From: Centrapalus pauciflorus
Taxonomy: Eukaryota > Streptophyta > Magnoliopsida > Asterales > Asteraceae
Direction of reading: 5' to 3'
Assembly (NCBI GenBank): GCA_020465985.1
Contig: JAANYP010003271.1
Location: forward strand, 1 to 64,000
Length of the DNA: 64,000 bases
Position 1 is the first letter of the stretch. Each line of letters starts with the position of its first letter. The position numbers were made by a program, and so were the translations under genes. Shown here one piece after another: positions 21,361-31,623 of this stretch. The notes beneath the pieces are model-generated. The model had not been told where the DNA came from. It saw only the letters and a list, made by a program, of their open reading frames with translations, and searched no databases.

Positions 21361-24300
21361 TTACTCTGGGTTGCGCCTTCCATTCAATTGAATTAAATAC
21401 TCAAACCGTGACTTATCAAACGCTTTGGTAAATAAATCTGCATTATTATCTTCTGTTGTCACCTTTACCAGTTTGATTAAGTTCTTTTCAGCACAATCAC
21501 GAATAAAATGATGCCTTATGTCTATGTGCTTTGTTTTACTGTGTTTAAAGATATGATTAGCAATTGAGATGAATTGTCTAGTTCCTAATAGGAGTTTGAG
21601 TGTAAGCCCAAACCGTAATCCGCAATTGTTGTTGTATTCCACAGAAGCCTGTGAGCAGGCAACCACCAGCAGCAACAATACTACCGGCCTCGCACGTTTG
21701 GAAATGGACTTACGATGTTTGTTCTTGCATTGCCAGGATACCCATCTCCCCTCCTAGGAAGCTGACAACCTCCAGTGTAATTTGGCAGTCCAAGCTGCAA
21801 TCCTCTAGTCAGAATCCGGTGAATTGCCTTCCAACTCTAGATCTCCCTCCGCGTGATACCAAAATAGTCCCAGCTTCGGTTCGACCTTGAGGTTATCGTA
21901 GAATCCGCTTCACAGCTTTCATATGCAAATCTCCTCGGATTCGCTTGAAACCTAGCACCAAATGACAAACAGCAAAATAATTATCAGGTCTGAAGCAGTT
22001 AAATTACATAAGTGACCTAATCATGGCCCGATATAAAGTCGCGATCCATATCGAATCACCTCAGTACCCGGCCGAGATTGTGATTCACTTGAATCGCGTT
22101 GCTAAAGGTGGGCAGGTCACTTAGTTCCATCCATCCAAACCGTTCTAATAGGTAATAACATACTTTAGTTTGATGGATAAACATCCCTTCCGTTCTTTTG
22201 GTCAACTTGTAACCCTTAAAAAGAAGATTCAACTCCCCATAGCACTCCATCTCGAACTAACTGTCATCACCTTCTCAATAATCTTTGCACATCTGTTCGT
22301 CTGATGATCCAAAAATGATATCATCGACGTACACTTGTACCAAGATAAAGTCTTCACCCTTTCTCTTCACAAATAGAGTACTATCTATCCTACCCCTTTC
22401 AAAACCGTTTTCTAAAAGATGGTTGGATAAAGTCTCATACCACGCCCTAGGTGCCTGATGTAATCCATAAAGAGCCTTATCTAAGCGATATACTCAATCA
22501 GGATATTTTGGATCTGTAAATCTGGGCGGTTGTGCTACATACACCAACTCCTTCACTTTCCCATACAGGAAATCACTCTTAACGTCCAGTTGATATACCT
22601 TAAAGCCTTTGAAGGAGGCAAACGCTAGAAACAACCTAATGGCTTCCAGCCTTGCTACAGGTGCAAACACTTCGTTGTAATCGATTCCCTCCTCTTGGTT
22701 GAAACCCTTTACAAATAATCTCGCCTTGTTGCGCGTGACTATACCCCGATCGTCTCTTTTGCACTTAAAAACCCACTTGGTTCCTATTGCAATCTCCCCT
22801 CGAGGTAACGGAACTAACTCCCACACTTCTAGTTTCCTAAATTGTGAAAGTTCTTCCTGCATCGCTTCAACCCAGGAGTTATCCTTAAGTGCCATTTGCA
22901 CATTCTTAGGCTCTACTTGTGATATGAAACACGAATATAGACATGTGTGATATGCCTCAGAGTCGTTTATCATCGACAACAACACAGTGTTGTTATTTAC
23001 ACTACTCCGAGTCCTCACACCCTCGTTAGGATTTCCTATGATGCTCTCTATTGGATGGTTCTTGTTAATCCTAGAGGTCTCTATATCATCAACTCTTAGA
23101 TTATCTCCTAAGTTGGATCCTATTTCACCTAAAGGGGGAACAGGCTCAGCTTCTACATTTTCCTCCTCACGGACGTTTTCCTCAGAGTTAGAACTTGAAG
23201 CTTGAGTCTGATTCTCAGTGGTAGGTGCCTCTTGATCAGCAACTTCTGGAGACCCATCTACAGTCGCAGTAGGCTCGGATGTAGATTCGAACGTGGTCCT
23301 TGGAAAGATTTGGCCATCGTCGTTCAGATGCAACGTCGCCATGTCCTTCTCGAGTGTACCTGTATTATCATCCAAAGGAATGTTAAATGACTCAAATAAC
23401 TTATCATAGTCAAATATCCATTCCGGACCAGTTTGGGGTTCATGTGTATAACTTGTGACTTCAATGTTATACACAATCTCCACAGTATCAGTTGTTTTGT
23501 TAAACACCCGTTTGTTTGGTGAGTTTGGTACATAACCTAGGAAGTATCCTTCGTCAGCCTTTTCACCAAACTTCGGTTGATGTTTTGATCTTAAAAGTGT
23601 GCATGGTACTCCAAACGGTTCGAATCCAGTTAAGTTAGGTGGTCGTTTATTCAAAATTTCATAGCATGTTTTGTTCAATGATTTGACTGTAAGGACTCGG
23701 TTTAAAATGTGGCACGCGGTATTCACTGCCTCCCCCCAAAACATGGTAGGAAGCTTTGAATCCGAAAGCATAGTCCTTGCAGCCTCCATCAAAGTTCTAT
23801 TTTTACGTTCGGCCACCCCATTCTGTTGAGGTTCATATGGTGCACTGAATTGATGCACTATGCCCTTTGATAGGCAATATACACCAATTACAGTGTTTTT
23901 GAATTCAGTTCCATTATCACTACGAATATATTTAACCCTAGTTCCGTATGAGTTCTCCACTTGGTCCAAGAACCCGATGAGCCTTGCAGCCGTCTCGTCC
24001 TTCGTACCTAAAAAGAAAACCCAAGAAAAATGTGAGTAATCGTCGGTGATAACTAAGCAGTACCAACTACCTCCAATACTCCTTTTGTTGATTGGGCCGA
24101 AAAGGTCCATGTGCAACAGATCGAATGTAGAGGCTATGGAATTCTGCTTTTTGGACTTGTGTGTCTTCTTGTGTTGTTTGCCCTTCATGCAACACTTATC
24201 CTCGAACTGAAAACTTTTCATGGGCACACCCTGCACCAGTCCATGCTTCGTAATGTAATTCATCTTCCGCAGGTGCAGGTGAGCCATGCGTCTGTGCCAC

Positions 24301-24743
24301 AGTACGGATTCCGTCTCCGAAGCTTTGGATAGTAGACAAATTGGCCCCATCGAAGTATCTGGCTTGTTCATATCCAGCATGTACAAGTCATTCTTCCTTG
24401 GCGCCCGCATCAACACCCATTCTTCAGGAATTTTGAATCCAGGCTTTAGCACTAACGCCTCAGTGTCAGTAAATAACACCGAGTTCTTCTTATCACAGAT
24501 TTGGGAGACGCTAATGAGATTATGAACCAGTTTATCAACGTGATAAACTTGATCCAAAGTAATCGTCCCATTAGTGACTTCTCCAGTTCCAGTGATATTT
24601 CCACCCTTGTTACCCGCGAATGATACAAATCCCCTATTACCCCCCTTGAAGTCTGTTAGAAGACTTCTTTCCCCCGTCATGTGCCTGGAGCAACCACTGT
24701 CGACGAACCACTTGTTGTTTGGACCGGTAGTTATCTCCTGCAC
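21361..24743 (-). pseudogene. pol: Copia D pol, decayed in the RT and RNase H part
   Basis: Protease WFVDSGCSRHMTG opens the ORF at residues 15-17 for DSG. Integrase follows with HMDLFGPIN, IRSDNGTEF and NGVAERKN. Its zinc finger reads DKCCMKGKQ where E has DKCLPCMKGKQ, so the second CX2C pair is lost. A TGA at 22494-22496 ends the long ORF; RT continues in the same frame with ALYGLHQAPRAWYETL and catalytic YVDDIIFGSS (about 22305-22335). From about 22270 to 21680 indels and stops are dense. The last 318 bases (21361-21678) again encode the RNase H end, KTKHIDIRHHFIRD to LFTKAFDKSRFEYLI. Pol shares the gag frame and is separated from it by one TAA. Confidence 0.9.
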
Positions 24744-26081
24744 ATGAAAGAAAAGCGGTTAGTTATCACGGGGAACCCAAGCCATGACTGACTTGGTAAT
24801 ACCATTCTCGTCCACATACGTGAACTCTTTCAAGTACCCATCTCGCCTTTCAGGTGACTTGGGTCTGTGAACTGAATTCTGTTGTGGTGCCGAGTGATTT
24901 AAGTTCACTCTTTGTCGTGGTGTAGGCATTTGTTGTGGAGCTCTGGAATAATTTCTATTATATGCCATTTCTGAGTGTGATCCTTGAGCTCTTACCGGTG
25001 CATTCTGTCTAACTGGAGTATGTGACCTAACTGGAGTATGTGACCTGCTAGGTGTGGTGCTCCTATAGACTTGTTGTGGTGCTGACCTAGATTGATTTGT
25101 GACACGATTCGGTGAATTTGTACTAATCACTTCCTTTGGTCCAACCTTAACCGGTATGGTTTTCACAACTTGTTTGGGTGCGGCCTGCACAATTTTCTCG
25201 GTAGGTTGAGAACTACTGCTGCTTGCCACACAGGGTGAGGGCTTAACAGGTGTTGGGTTCACTGTCTTAGGGGTAACATCTGCTTTCCTAAGTGGACAGT
25301 GAGAAGCAACATGCCCTTTCTCGTGACATCTAAAGCAAGACATCTTATCCATGGACTTTTTGGTTGTTCCCTTAGATCTAGGTGTCTCACTAGTGTCTAC
25401 TGCCTTTGGTACATCTACAATGTCTGTCTCTTCGACCTGGTCAGCCCATGAAATTTTCTGTTTTCCTGCAGGTGTTTCACTGGAGGAAGACACAAATTTC
25501 ACTTTCTTGACCTTGACGGTTGAGTCAACCACCTTAGGTGTATTATCAACTGTAAGCTCAGGTGTTGGTTCAGGTAGGTCCTCTAAGTCTACTGACTTGT
25601 CAGTTTTCTCCTGAGGCTGAGGCACATAATTCGCATTGAAAGGTGGAGGAATTTCGTGAAAACCTAGACCTACAGGCTTCTTAGACTGTCTTTGGGCATC
25701 TAAGACTTTTCCTAGATTTAGGCTCGAATTCCTAAACTTTTCCAGCTTGCTATTTGCCTCTGCTACCTTAACCTTTGTTTCAGCCAGCTCTATGTCCTTG
25801 TCCTTCAGACTTTTGGTCAAGGCCTCTACGTGTTCATACATAAGCTCTATCCTAACACACTGCTCACTCAGTTTGTCTTTTAGAACTATTACGTCTTGAG
25901 CATCAGCCTTAAGCTTTTCTTTTAAATCTTGCTTTATATCATTTAGGCTAGCGTTTTCTATTTTTAAGTTTTCATTTTGAGCAGATATGGTTTTGTGTGA
26001 TTCTAAGACTAGATTTAACCTATCATTAGAAGTAGCACACAAAGCACATAATTCTGAAAATAGAGAATAAGAAAGACTAAC
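24738..26081 (-). other. Intron-like segment across the copia D gag 3' half
   Basis: Begins GTTAGTC after AAG and ends TTTCATGTGCAG before GAG (minus strand). CTAAC, a standard branch-site word, ends 20 nt before the segment end and includes the gag TAA. The length of 1344 is a multiple of three and both flanks are in phase 0, so removal joins gag codon 518 to the protease without a frame change. Copy E (junction 58062/58063) has precisely this join. C (11000-12355, 1356 nt) has the same layout; in G (41487-42824, 1338 nt) the donor GT survives but branch word and acceptor do not. Retained, the segment codes for the coiled coil, the second knuckle and the stop. Confidence 0.8.
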
Positions 26082-27635
26082 CTTAGAGTTATCAGATTCC
26101 ACGTTGGCCATCTGAGCAGCAAACTCCAGCACGGTCTGATCATTCGCCTTCTCTACCCACATCGGACAGCTGTCCCGTGTGGTCTGCTCGTCTTTGTCAC
26201 AACCATTCTCAGTAACTTCAGCCATGAAAGCTCTAGCATTGGACTCAGGATGTGAACTCCAGTCATAGGTACCATCTAGCTGTCTATCAGAGGTGACATT
26301 GGATAGTAGACCCGCTAGATTGGCTTGACCAGATGAGGAACTCGGAAGGTATCTTTGTTGGGACTGATTTTGGTACTGTCCTTGATGCTGACTCTGTCCT
26401 TGGTATGTCTCTACCTTCGGTCTTTGACACTCCCTGGCGACGTGTCCCAATCCCTGACAGTTGTAGCATTTGACCTTAGACTTATCAAATCCTATCCCTT
26501 TGTTGTTCATTTGCAGATTCCTCCCAGTTCGCTTGATGAATCTTTTTACCCTCTGGGTCACCATGGCCAGTTGCCACTTAAGATCCATTTCCTCTAAGTC
26601 ATCAGGGTCGACCTGATCGTAATCTTCATCCCATAGAGCTGGGTCATTGATTTTCCCTTGAACACAATTTCCATAAGCTGCCACAAAGGAAGCAAGCAGA
26701 GTCAAATGTTCTTCTGCTGACTTTGTGCTCATCGGCATCTTCGAATAGCTCTGACATGTGGATGCCTGTTGGACTTGAGGTTGCGGTTCTTCCGATCTTC
26801 CTAACCCTAAGAACGCGCGATTCAGTGAGTCTTCGGACTCTGGTGGCGATGACGTTTCTCCGGTGAAAAACGCTGTAGCACTCTTCGGTTCAGCTATCAC
26901 TGATGATTTAGATGTCTTTCCAAAATACATAGCCGGATTCTGGACTTGCTCGTAATCAGTCTCAGCCTTAATCATCTCGAAGTGATATGCCCTCAACGTT
27001 CCCACAATGTCATCAAGTGATTGAGCATAATATTTGTCCTCATTCAGCTTAATCATTGCCACGTACATAGCCCATTTGGCTGGTAGGGCATCAAGAAGCT
27101 TGTTGTTCTTGTCAGTGTCCGAATACTCAATTCCATGACTTTCAAGTTCCGTTATCAGATGATAGAACCTTGTGATAATATCATCCAACTGTTCATCCTT
27201 AATTGCCTTGAAAATCGCAAACTGTTGGGTCAACAGCTCTGTACGCTTTCTACGCACCCGAGGATTACCCTCACACCTTTTCTGGAGAGACTCCCAAAGT
27301 TCCTTCGACGTCCTTTGAGTCCGAAATGTGTGCAAAATATCTTGAGGTAAAGCCATACGGATTATGGAGAAAGCTTTGTTTTCAGCTTCAAATAGTTTCT
27401 TGTCATCCTCTTTCATCATCTGATATGACAAGACCTTTTGACGGCCTTCAACTTCAGATACTGGCGGAATGTACCCTTCATCTATGCACACCCACATGCG
27501 CATATCATTGAATCGTACAAAATCTGTAAATCTGTCCTTCCACCAGTAATAGTCCTCAACTTTCATCAGCTTAGGCGGTGCATTTGCCTTCCCAACTTCG
27601 TGATCCATCTCAAGGAATTTTTGAAGATTTGACAT
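24759..27635 (-). CDS. gag: Copia D gag, full length (958 codons)
   Basis: The only complete gag of this family in the window. Residues about 1-190: DUF4219/UBN2-type capsid domain. First CCHC knuckle CYNCQGLGHVAREC at about 390-403. Coiled coil at about 540-635. Second knuckle CFRCHEKGHVASHC at about 766-779. A Pro/Thr/Gln-rich tail ends VPRDN before TAA. The start at 27635 is supported by identical starts in B2 and E. After codon 518 the sequence reads AAG|GTTAGT, and just past the stop it has a CTAAC branch-like site, pyrimidine tract and GCAG|GAG at 24738. The 1344 nt between these sites are exactly what copy E lacks. Confidence 0.92.
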   Translation of the reverse strand: MSNLQKFLEMDHEVGKANAPPKLMKVEDYYWWKDRFTDFVRFNDMRMWVCIDEGYIPPVSEVEGRQKVLSYQMMKEDDKKLFEAENKAFSIIRMALPQDILHTFRTQRTSKELWESLQKRCEGNPRVRRKRTELLTQQFAIFKAIKDEQLDDIITRFYHLITELESHGIEYSDTDKNNKLLDALPAKWAMYVAMIKLNEDKYYAQSLDDIVGTLRAYHFEMIKAETDYEQVQNPAMYFGKTSKSSVIAEPKSATAFFTGETSSPPESEDSLNRAFLGLGRSEEPQPQVQQASTCQSYSKMPMSTKSAEEHLTLLASFVAAYGNCVQGKINDPALWDEDYDQVDPDDLEEMDLKWQLAMVTQRVKRFIKRTGRNLQMNNKGIGFDKSKVKCYNCQGLGHVARECQRPKVETYQGQSQHQGQYQNQSQQRYLPSSSSGQANLAGLLSNVTSDRQLDGTYDWSSHPESNARAFMAEVTENGCDKDEQTTRDSCPMWVEKANDQTVLEFAAQMANVESDNSKVSLSYSLFSELCALCATSNDRLNLVLESHKTISAQNENLKIENASLNDIKQDLKEKLKADAQDVIVLKDKLSEQCVRIELMYEHVEALTKSLKDKDIELAETKVKVAEANSKLEKFRNSSLNLGKVLDAQRQSKKPVGLGFHEIPPPFNANYVPQPQEKTDKSVDLEDLPEPTPELTVDNTPKVVDSTVKVKKVKFVSSSSETPAGKQKISWADQVEETDIVDVPKAVDTSETPRSKGTTKKSMDKMSCFRCHEKGHVASHCPLRKADVTPKTVNPTPVKPSPCVASSSSSQPTEKIVQAAPKQVVKTIPVKVGPKEVISTNSPNRVTNQSRSAPQQVYRSTTPSRSHTPVRSHTPVRQNAPVRAQGSHSEMAYNRNYSRAPQQMPTPRQRVNLNHSAPQQNSVHRPKSPERRDGYLKEFTYVDENGITKSVMAWVPRDN

Positions 27636-28281
27636 CTTTTCTCAAACAAATTGAATTTGAACTTAGTTAATTTAATTCGAAACTGATTTAGACTAACTTA
27701 TTCGAATCTATCTAGATTCGAAACTAATTAAGATTAAATCTTTTGAGATTAAATTCGATTAAGTCCTAAAAGTCAATTAGATTCGAAATTATGTCAGATT
27801 CGAACAACTCCTTAGAATCGAAGGCTCAGCAGATTCGAATTTCAGCAGAATCGAAGCACAGATTCGAAACAGTACCAGACTCGAAATAAACTCGAAACTA
27901 CTATAGACTCAAGATCCTATTCGAATGAAGTAACAGATTCGAAGCAAAGTAGACTCGAAACTCTCTGAAATTGACTCGAAAGGAGCGTATTTAGGTTAGA
28001 CTCGAGACTAAAGTGAAACCCTAATTACCCCTATAGATTCGAGCGCCGCAAACTCGAAAAACGGCTAACACGTTGATTTTTTGACGTTTTACAGATTAAA
28101 CCACTATTTTTCAAACGAAAAATAATGATTTCGATCAAAAACGTGAAAAACAACAAAGTGTTTCCCGAATATGAATTTGCTAAGCTCAAAAACACTTTTT
28201 TGAGAGCAAAACCGTCCAACTAGCGTCAAGAAACCTAGAATGTATTTGATGAACACGAAGAACACCAAGAACACTCCGTAG
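27636..28281 (-). repeat. Copia D leader with TTCGAATCT array
   Basis: Homologue of the B2 and E leaders: array at about 27660-28050, on the minus strand again TTCGAATCT-type words in transcription direction. The gag-proximal acceptor is eroded here (TTTGTTTGAG instead of TTTGTTTCAG). Confidence 0.8.
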
Positions 28282-28293
28282 GCTCTGATACCA
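28282..28293 (-). promoter_or_regulatory. Copia D primer-binding site (tRNA-iMet type)
   Basis: The minus strand reads TGGTATCAGAGC, two bases inside the LTR end. Confidence 0.92.
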
Positions 28294-28295
28294 CT

Positions 28296-28953
28296 TGTAA
28301 GGTCTAGGACTGCAAGATCTATCTAGACGCGGATCCGTGAACGAGTGCGGAATCCTCGTTGACGGTTAGACGGACAACTCTCAACCAACGGAACACGGAG
28401 ACTATTAGACGCTGAACGAACGACACACGAACGATCCTACGTACTAATTCTCTCCGAAACGGCACTCACCTAGCTGATAAACTCGAGATCGCCTCTTGCT
28501 TAATTCCTCACGAATTCTGGCAAAGGTCTGCTAATGACTCGAGTCTATCCCTAATTATAGACCCTGATTCGAGTCTGTTGTGGGCCAACCTCGAATCTGG
28601 CCCAAGGCCCATTCGAGTCTGTCCATATTGACATCCTCGAATCTAGCCCATTCGAATATAAGGTCTCATTCGAATCTATCACAGATTCGAATGTGTTCCC
28701 TTAAGCAATTCGAATTTAGCCAAAACACTTAAACTCTTAAGTGATGAAACTTATGTTTTACTTATGCTTGAGTTAATCTTTGACCTTTATGTTTGAACTT
28801 CTTGTAATATGTTACATCAAGTTCAAACACACAATCAATAACAGACAAACACATATAAACATATATATCAAAACACTTGTTAATACTCAGAATATTACTT
28901 AAACCATAATGCAGATCGATTAGACTGCTATCGTCACACAGGGTGTACCAACA
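28296..28953 (-). repeat. Copia D 5' LTR, 658 bp
   Basis: The minus strand starts TGTTGGTACACCCTGTG and ends ACCTTACA. U3 is nearly that of B2, including a TATATATG word near 28860. TTCGAATCT words lie at about 28530-28720. The right edge enters a gypsy LTR; CACAT (28954-28958) is the adjoining five-base target. Confidence 0.9.
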
Positions 28954-30431
28954 CACATCATAAAAGTGTTAACATTATGAAAACAAGTGATATATATGTG
29001 TTTTATAACTTTTATAACTTTTATATAAGTAGTCTTTGAATAAACAACAAGAATCATAAGTTACTTCAAGTTTATAAACTGCGGATTTTCGGCAGAAAAT
29101 TTATACCGACTTTGAAAAATCATAACTAATTCATAACTTATCGAAATGAGTTGATTCTTGTCTCAAACGATAGATCTATGTCTTAACTATAGATCTGAAA
29201 GTTTTCATAATTTATTTTGGAGTTTAAGACCTCCAGAAATTATTTGGGAAACCGAAAGTTTGACAGCTCAAAAATGGCCAACATAGGGTTTTCAACGAGA
29301 TTTTTCACCAACCTAAACATATCGAAAAATGACCGTTCTTGATTCTAAAAATCCTTTGTATATAGTAGTTTAATATCCTAGAAAACCAAAGTCTAAAACA
29401 TTGTGGAGCTTGGTCAAAAAACAGCCTCAAAGTAGGCCGAAAAACCTCCGAAAAAGCTGGAAAATTATATATATATAAACTTGACGTTTTAAGCGGGTTT
29501 TATTTATAAACTTGTAATGTTGGGTGATTTAAGACATAAAAATCTATAAATACATATATATCATCATATATTAGAGATATTAAGTCCTTATTATCATTTA
29601 GGACTCGATTAAACTCACTCGACGCATCATCCATCCATTTACGCTAAATAGCTTTTTACGCTCGTTTTTGCCATCGCAATCTCGGTGAGTCTTCATAGCC
29701 CCTATTTTCACTATTTATTGGGGTGGAAATACATGCACTGTTTTCATATGGACATCAAAACTGTTTATTTCTTATATGTATTACATGTTTGGATCCATCA
29801 GCCCTCAAATCATGAACCGTTAATTGCATTTGTTTGCAAGCGCGAATATATTTTGGATAGATCTATTGGGAGCCATGTCCCCCATTCGGGTTAGTTCGGG
29901 TCGGCTAACAGCGAGTGCATATATATTCAAAACACGGTATTACAGTCGGGGATACTGCACAGGGCAAACTCATTTTAATTAAGCTTCGGTTGCATGATGG
30001 TTTATGTAATACATACACAGAATTTATTATTTTATAAATTCAACTCATCTGATAATGTCCATACAACTGGTCTTTTCGCGTAAACCTATGAGCTCACCAA
30101 CAATTTGTTGACATATTTTAGCATGTATTTTCAGGTGTTTAAGACATGCACATTCCTCGGAAGTACTCCAAGGCTTCCGTTCACTTTGGAATTGCATCAT
30201 TTTCAAACTCGGAGATTTACATGCATCTTTCCGGATAAACTAAATCGTGTATTTAAATCTTGGTATTTTAAGAACTACTTCGCTGTATTTTGGTTATGTA
30301 AAACAATATTTATAATTGAAGTTAAATCAATGTATTTTTGAAAACGTCCATATAGTGGTCGTTCGTTATGATTATGGTTACGCTTCCGCGACGTCACTCT
30401 TCGTTGCCAACCGGGGTAACGGGGTGTGACA
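28954..30431 (+). repeat. Ty3/gypsy LTR remnant, left end cut by copia D
   Basis: 1.48 kb non-coding block ending GGGGTGTGACA at 30431. A TATAAATA at 29545-29552 and a GT-rich donor-like word CGGTGAGT near 29693 give a plus orientation. The segment ATGAGCTCACCAACAA near 30088 followed by GTATTTTCAGGTG is typical, from memory, of Asteraceae gypsy LTRs. The right edge is inside the 3' LTR of copia F, whose homologue at 40594 continues CTCACAA as here from 30432, so no internal gypsy sequence follows: a solo LTR or a 3' LTR. It has no TTCGAA array. Short ORFs inside are not credible genes. Confidence 0.75.
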
Positions 30432-31165
30432 CTCACAATCCTTAGAAGCTTCATTTTATACTCAAAAGGAGAATCTCAGTGAAGCTTCTTAATTGGACAG
30501 ATGAGATAGTGGAAAGTCTTTCCAAAAAGACAAGGCACCTTTTCTGCACATTCTGATAAAGCATATTTGTCTTCACATGGCAAAATCTTTGTCTTTTTCT
30601 TTTTGTCACTGTTGCATAAGGCTTTAACTAAAATAGGAATGTCAACTTTGCATCTTCTTCTTTTGCTAAGGCCATTTTGATATAAGAAAAGGCCGGTCAC
30701 CCTTTTCAGATATCCGTTTGTCTTCATGTAACAGAACATCATTGGCAGGGTGTGCAGTTCTGTTTTCCATTTTGTCTTTGACTTGTAAACTGATCTTGTA
30801 GCCAAAAACAATACATGAGGACTTGGAAACATATTCCATAAAGTGTTTAGCCTGTTCACAAAGAACATGTTCTGTTCACAAAGAACAGAACACTTGCAAA
30901 CTGTCCAAGCTGCTCAACGGAATAGAGCAACGTAGGCAGTTTATGTCCAGCCTATTCAGCAGATAGAACAGCTTGGCAAACTGCCTTTGTTGCAACGAAT
31001 GCAACATGGTAAACAGCTTTGGGCTGATATTGCATATCACTTTTCAGGTTTCAATAAGGCATAAACAGGCCTTAAATTATACCTTCAAGTGCATCAACAG
31101 GATTGATTAAAAATCTCCCCCTCAGATGTAGAGCAGGTTTGACTGAGGCCTTTTTGTGCCGAACA
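30432..31165 (-). repeat. Copia F 3' LTR, partial
   Basis: Aligns base for base, with scattered differences, to 40594-41329 of the 5' LTR. The minus strand starts TGTTCGGCACAAAAAGG. About 370 bases of its far end are displaced by the gypsy LTR insertion. TATA-like TATAAAATGA near 30451-30460. It contains two copies of CTGTTCACAAAGAACA near 30854-30890. Confidence 0.88.
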
Positions 31166-31623
31166 ATCTCCCCCTATTTGCAATAATCAGTCTGAGCTGA
31201 TTTAGTCAATAATCACTATACATTTTAGAATACATCTTGCAGAAATGAAATTACAACATTTAAGTAAAGTAAAAGATCAGTTTATATATACTGATTTTGA
31301 TTACATAAACATTACATGTTTTTACAGAAGTACAACTAATGTACTAATGTATATTACAACTAATGTAAATAAGAAAAGTTACAACAGATGTAACAAAATA
31401 CAACTAATGTACAAAAGAGTTCAACAATTTGGACTGTTGTGGGAGCAGATAATGGCAAGCCTGTCCAACAGATGGACAGCTTCCATTCTTCACCTACTCA
31501 GATAGTAGGTGGACTTCACTGCAGTGGTGGCAGTCCTTCTTCAAACATTCTTTCAAGTTCATCCCTTGTTTCCTCCAGATCTTGAATTTCAACTCTGAGA
31601 AACATAAATTTGGGATCTTGAAG
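31166..31623 (-). other. Copia F polypurine tract and aORF 3' spacer
   Basis: The minus strand reads AAATAGGGGGAGAT at about 31166-31179, directly before the 3' LTR. The remaining 440 bases are AT-rich; nothing else recognised. Confidence 0.75.

Noticed and set aside
29685..30341. Small plus-strand ORFs inside the gypsy LTR remnant
   Set aside because: Under 80 codons, no recognisable motif and inside non-coding LTR sequence.
28954..30431. Possible host gene or promoter between copia D and copia F
   Set aside because: The block ends in GGGGTGTGACA exactly where the F LTR sequence resumes and has LTR-like TATA and donor words, so it is an inserted LTR.
30476..30868. A 130-codon minus-strand ORF in the copia F 3' LTR, with a counterpart near 40638-41022
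   Set aside because: It lies in LTR sequence; the counterpart in the 5' LTR is split by frameshift, so coding is not conserved.
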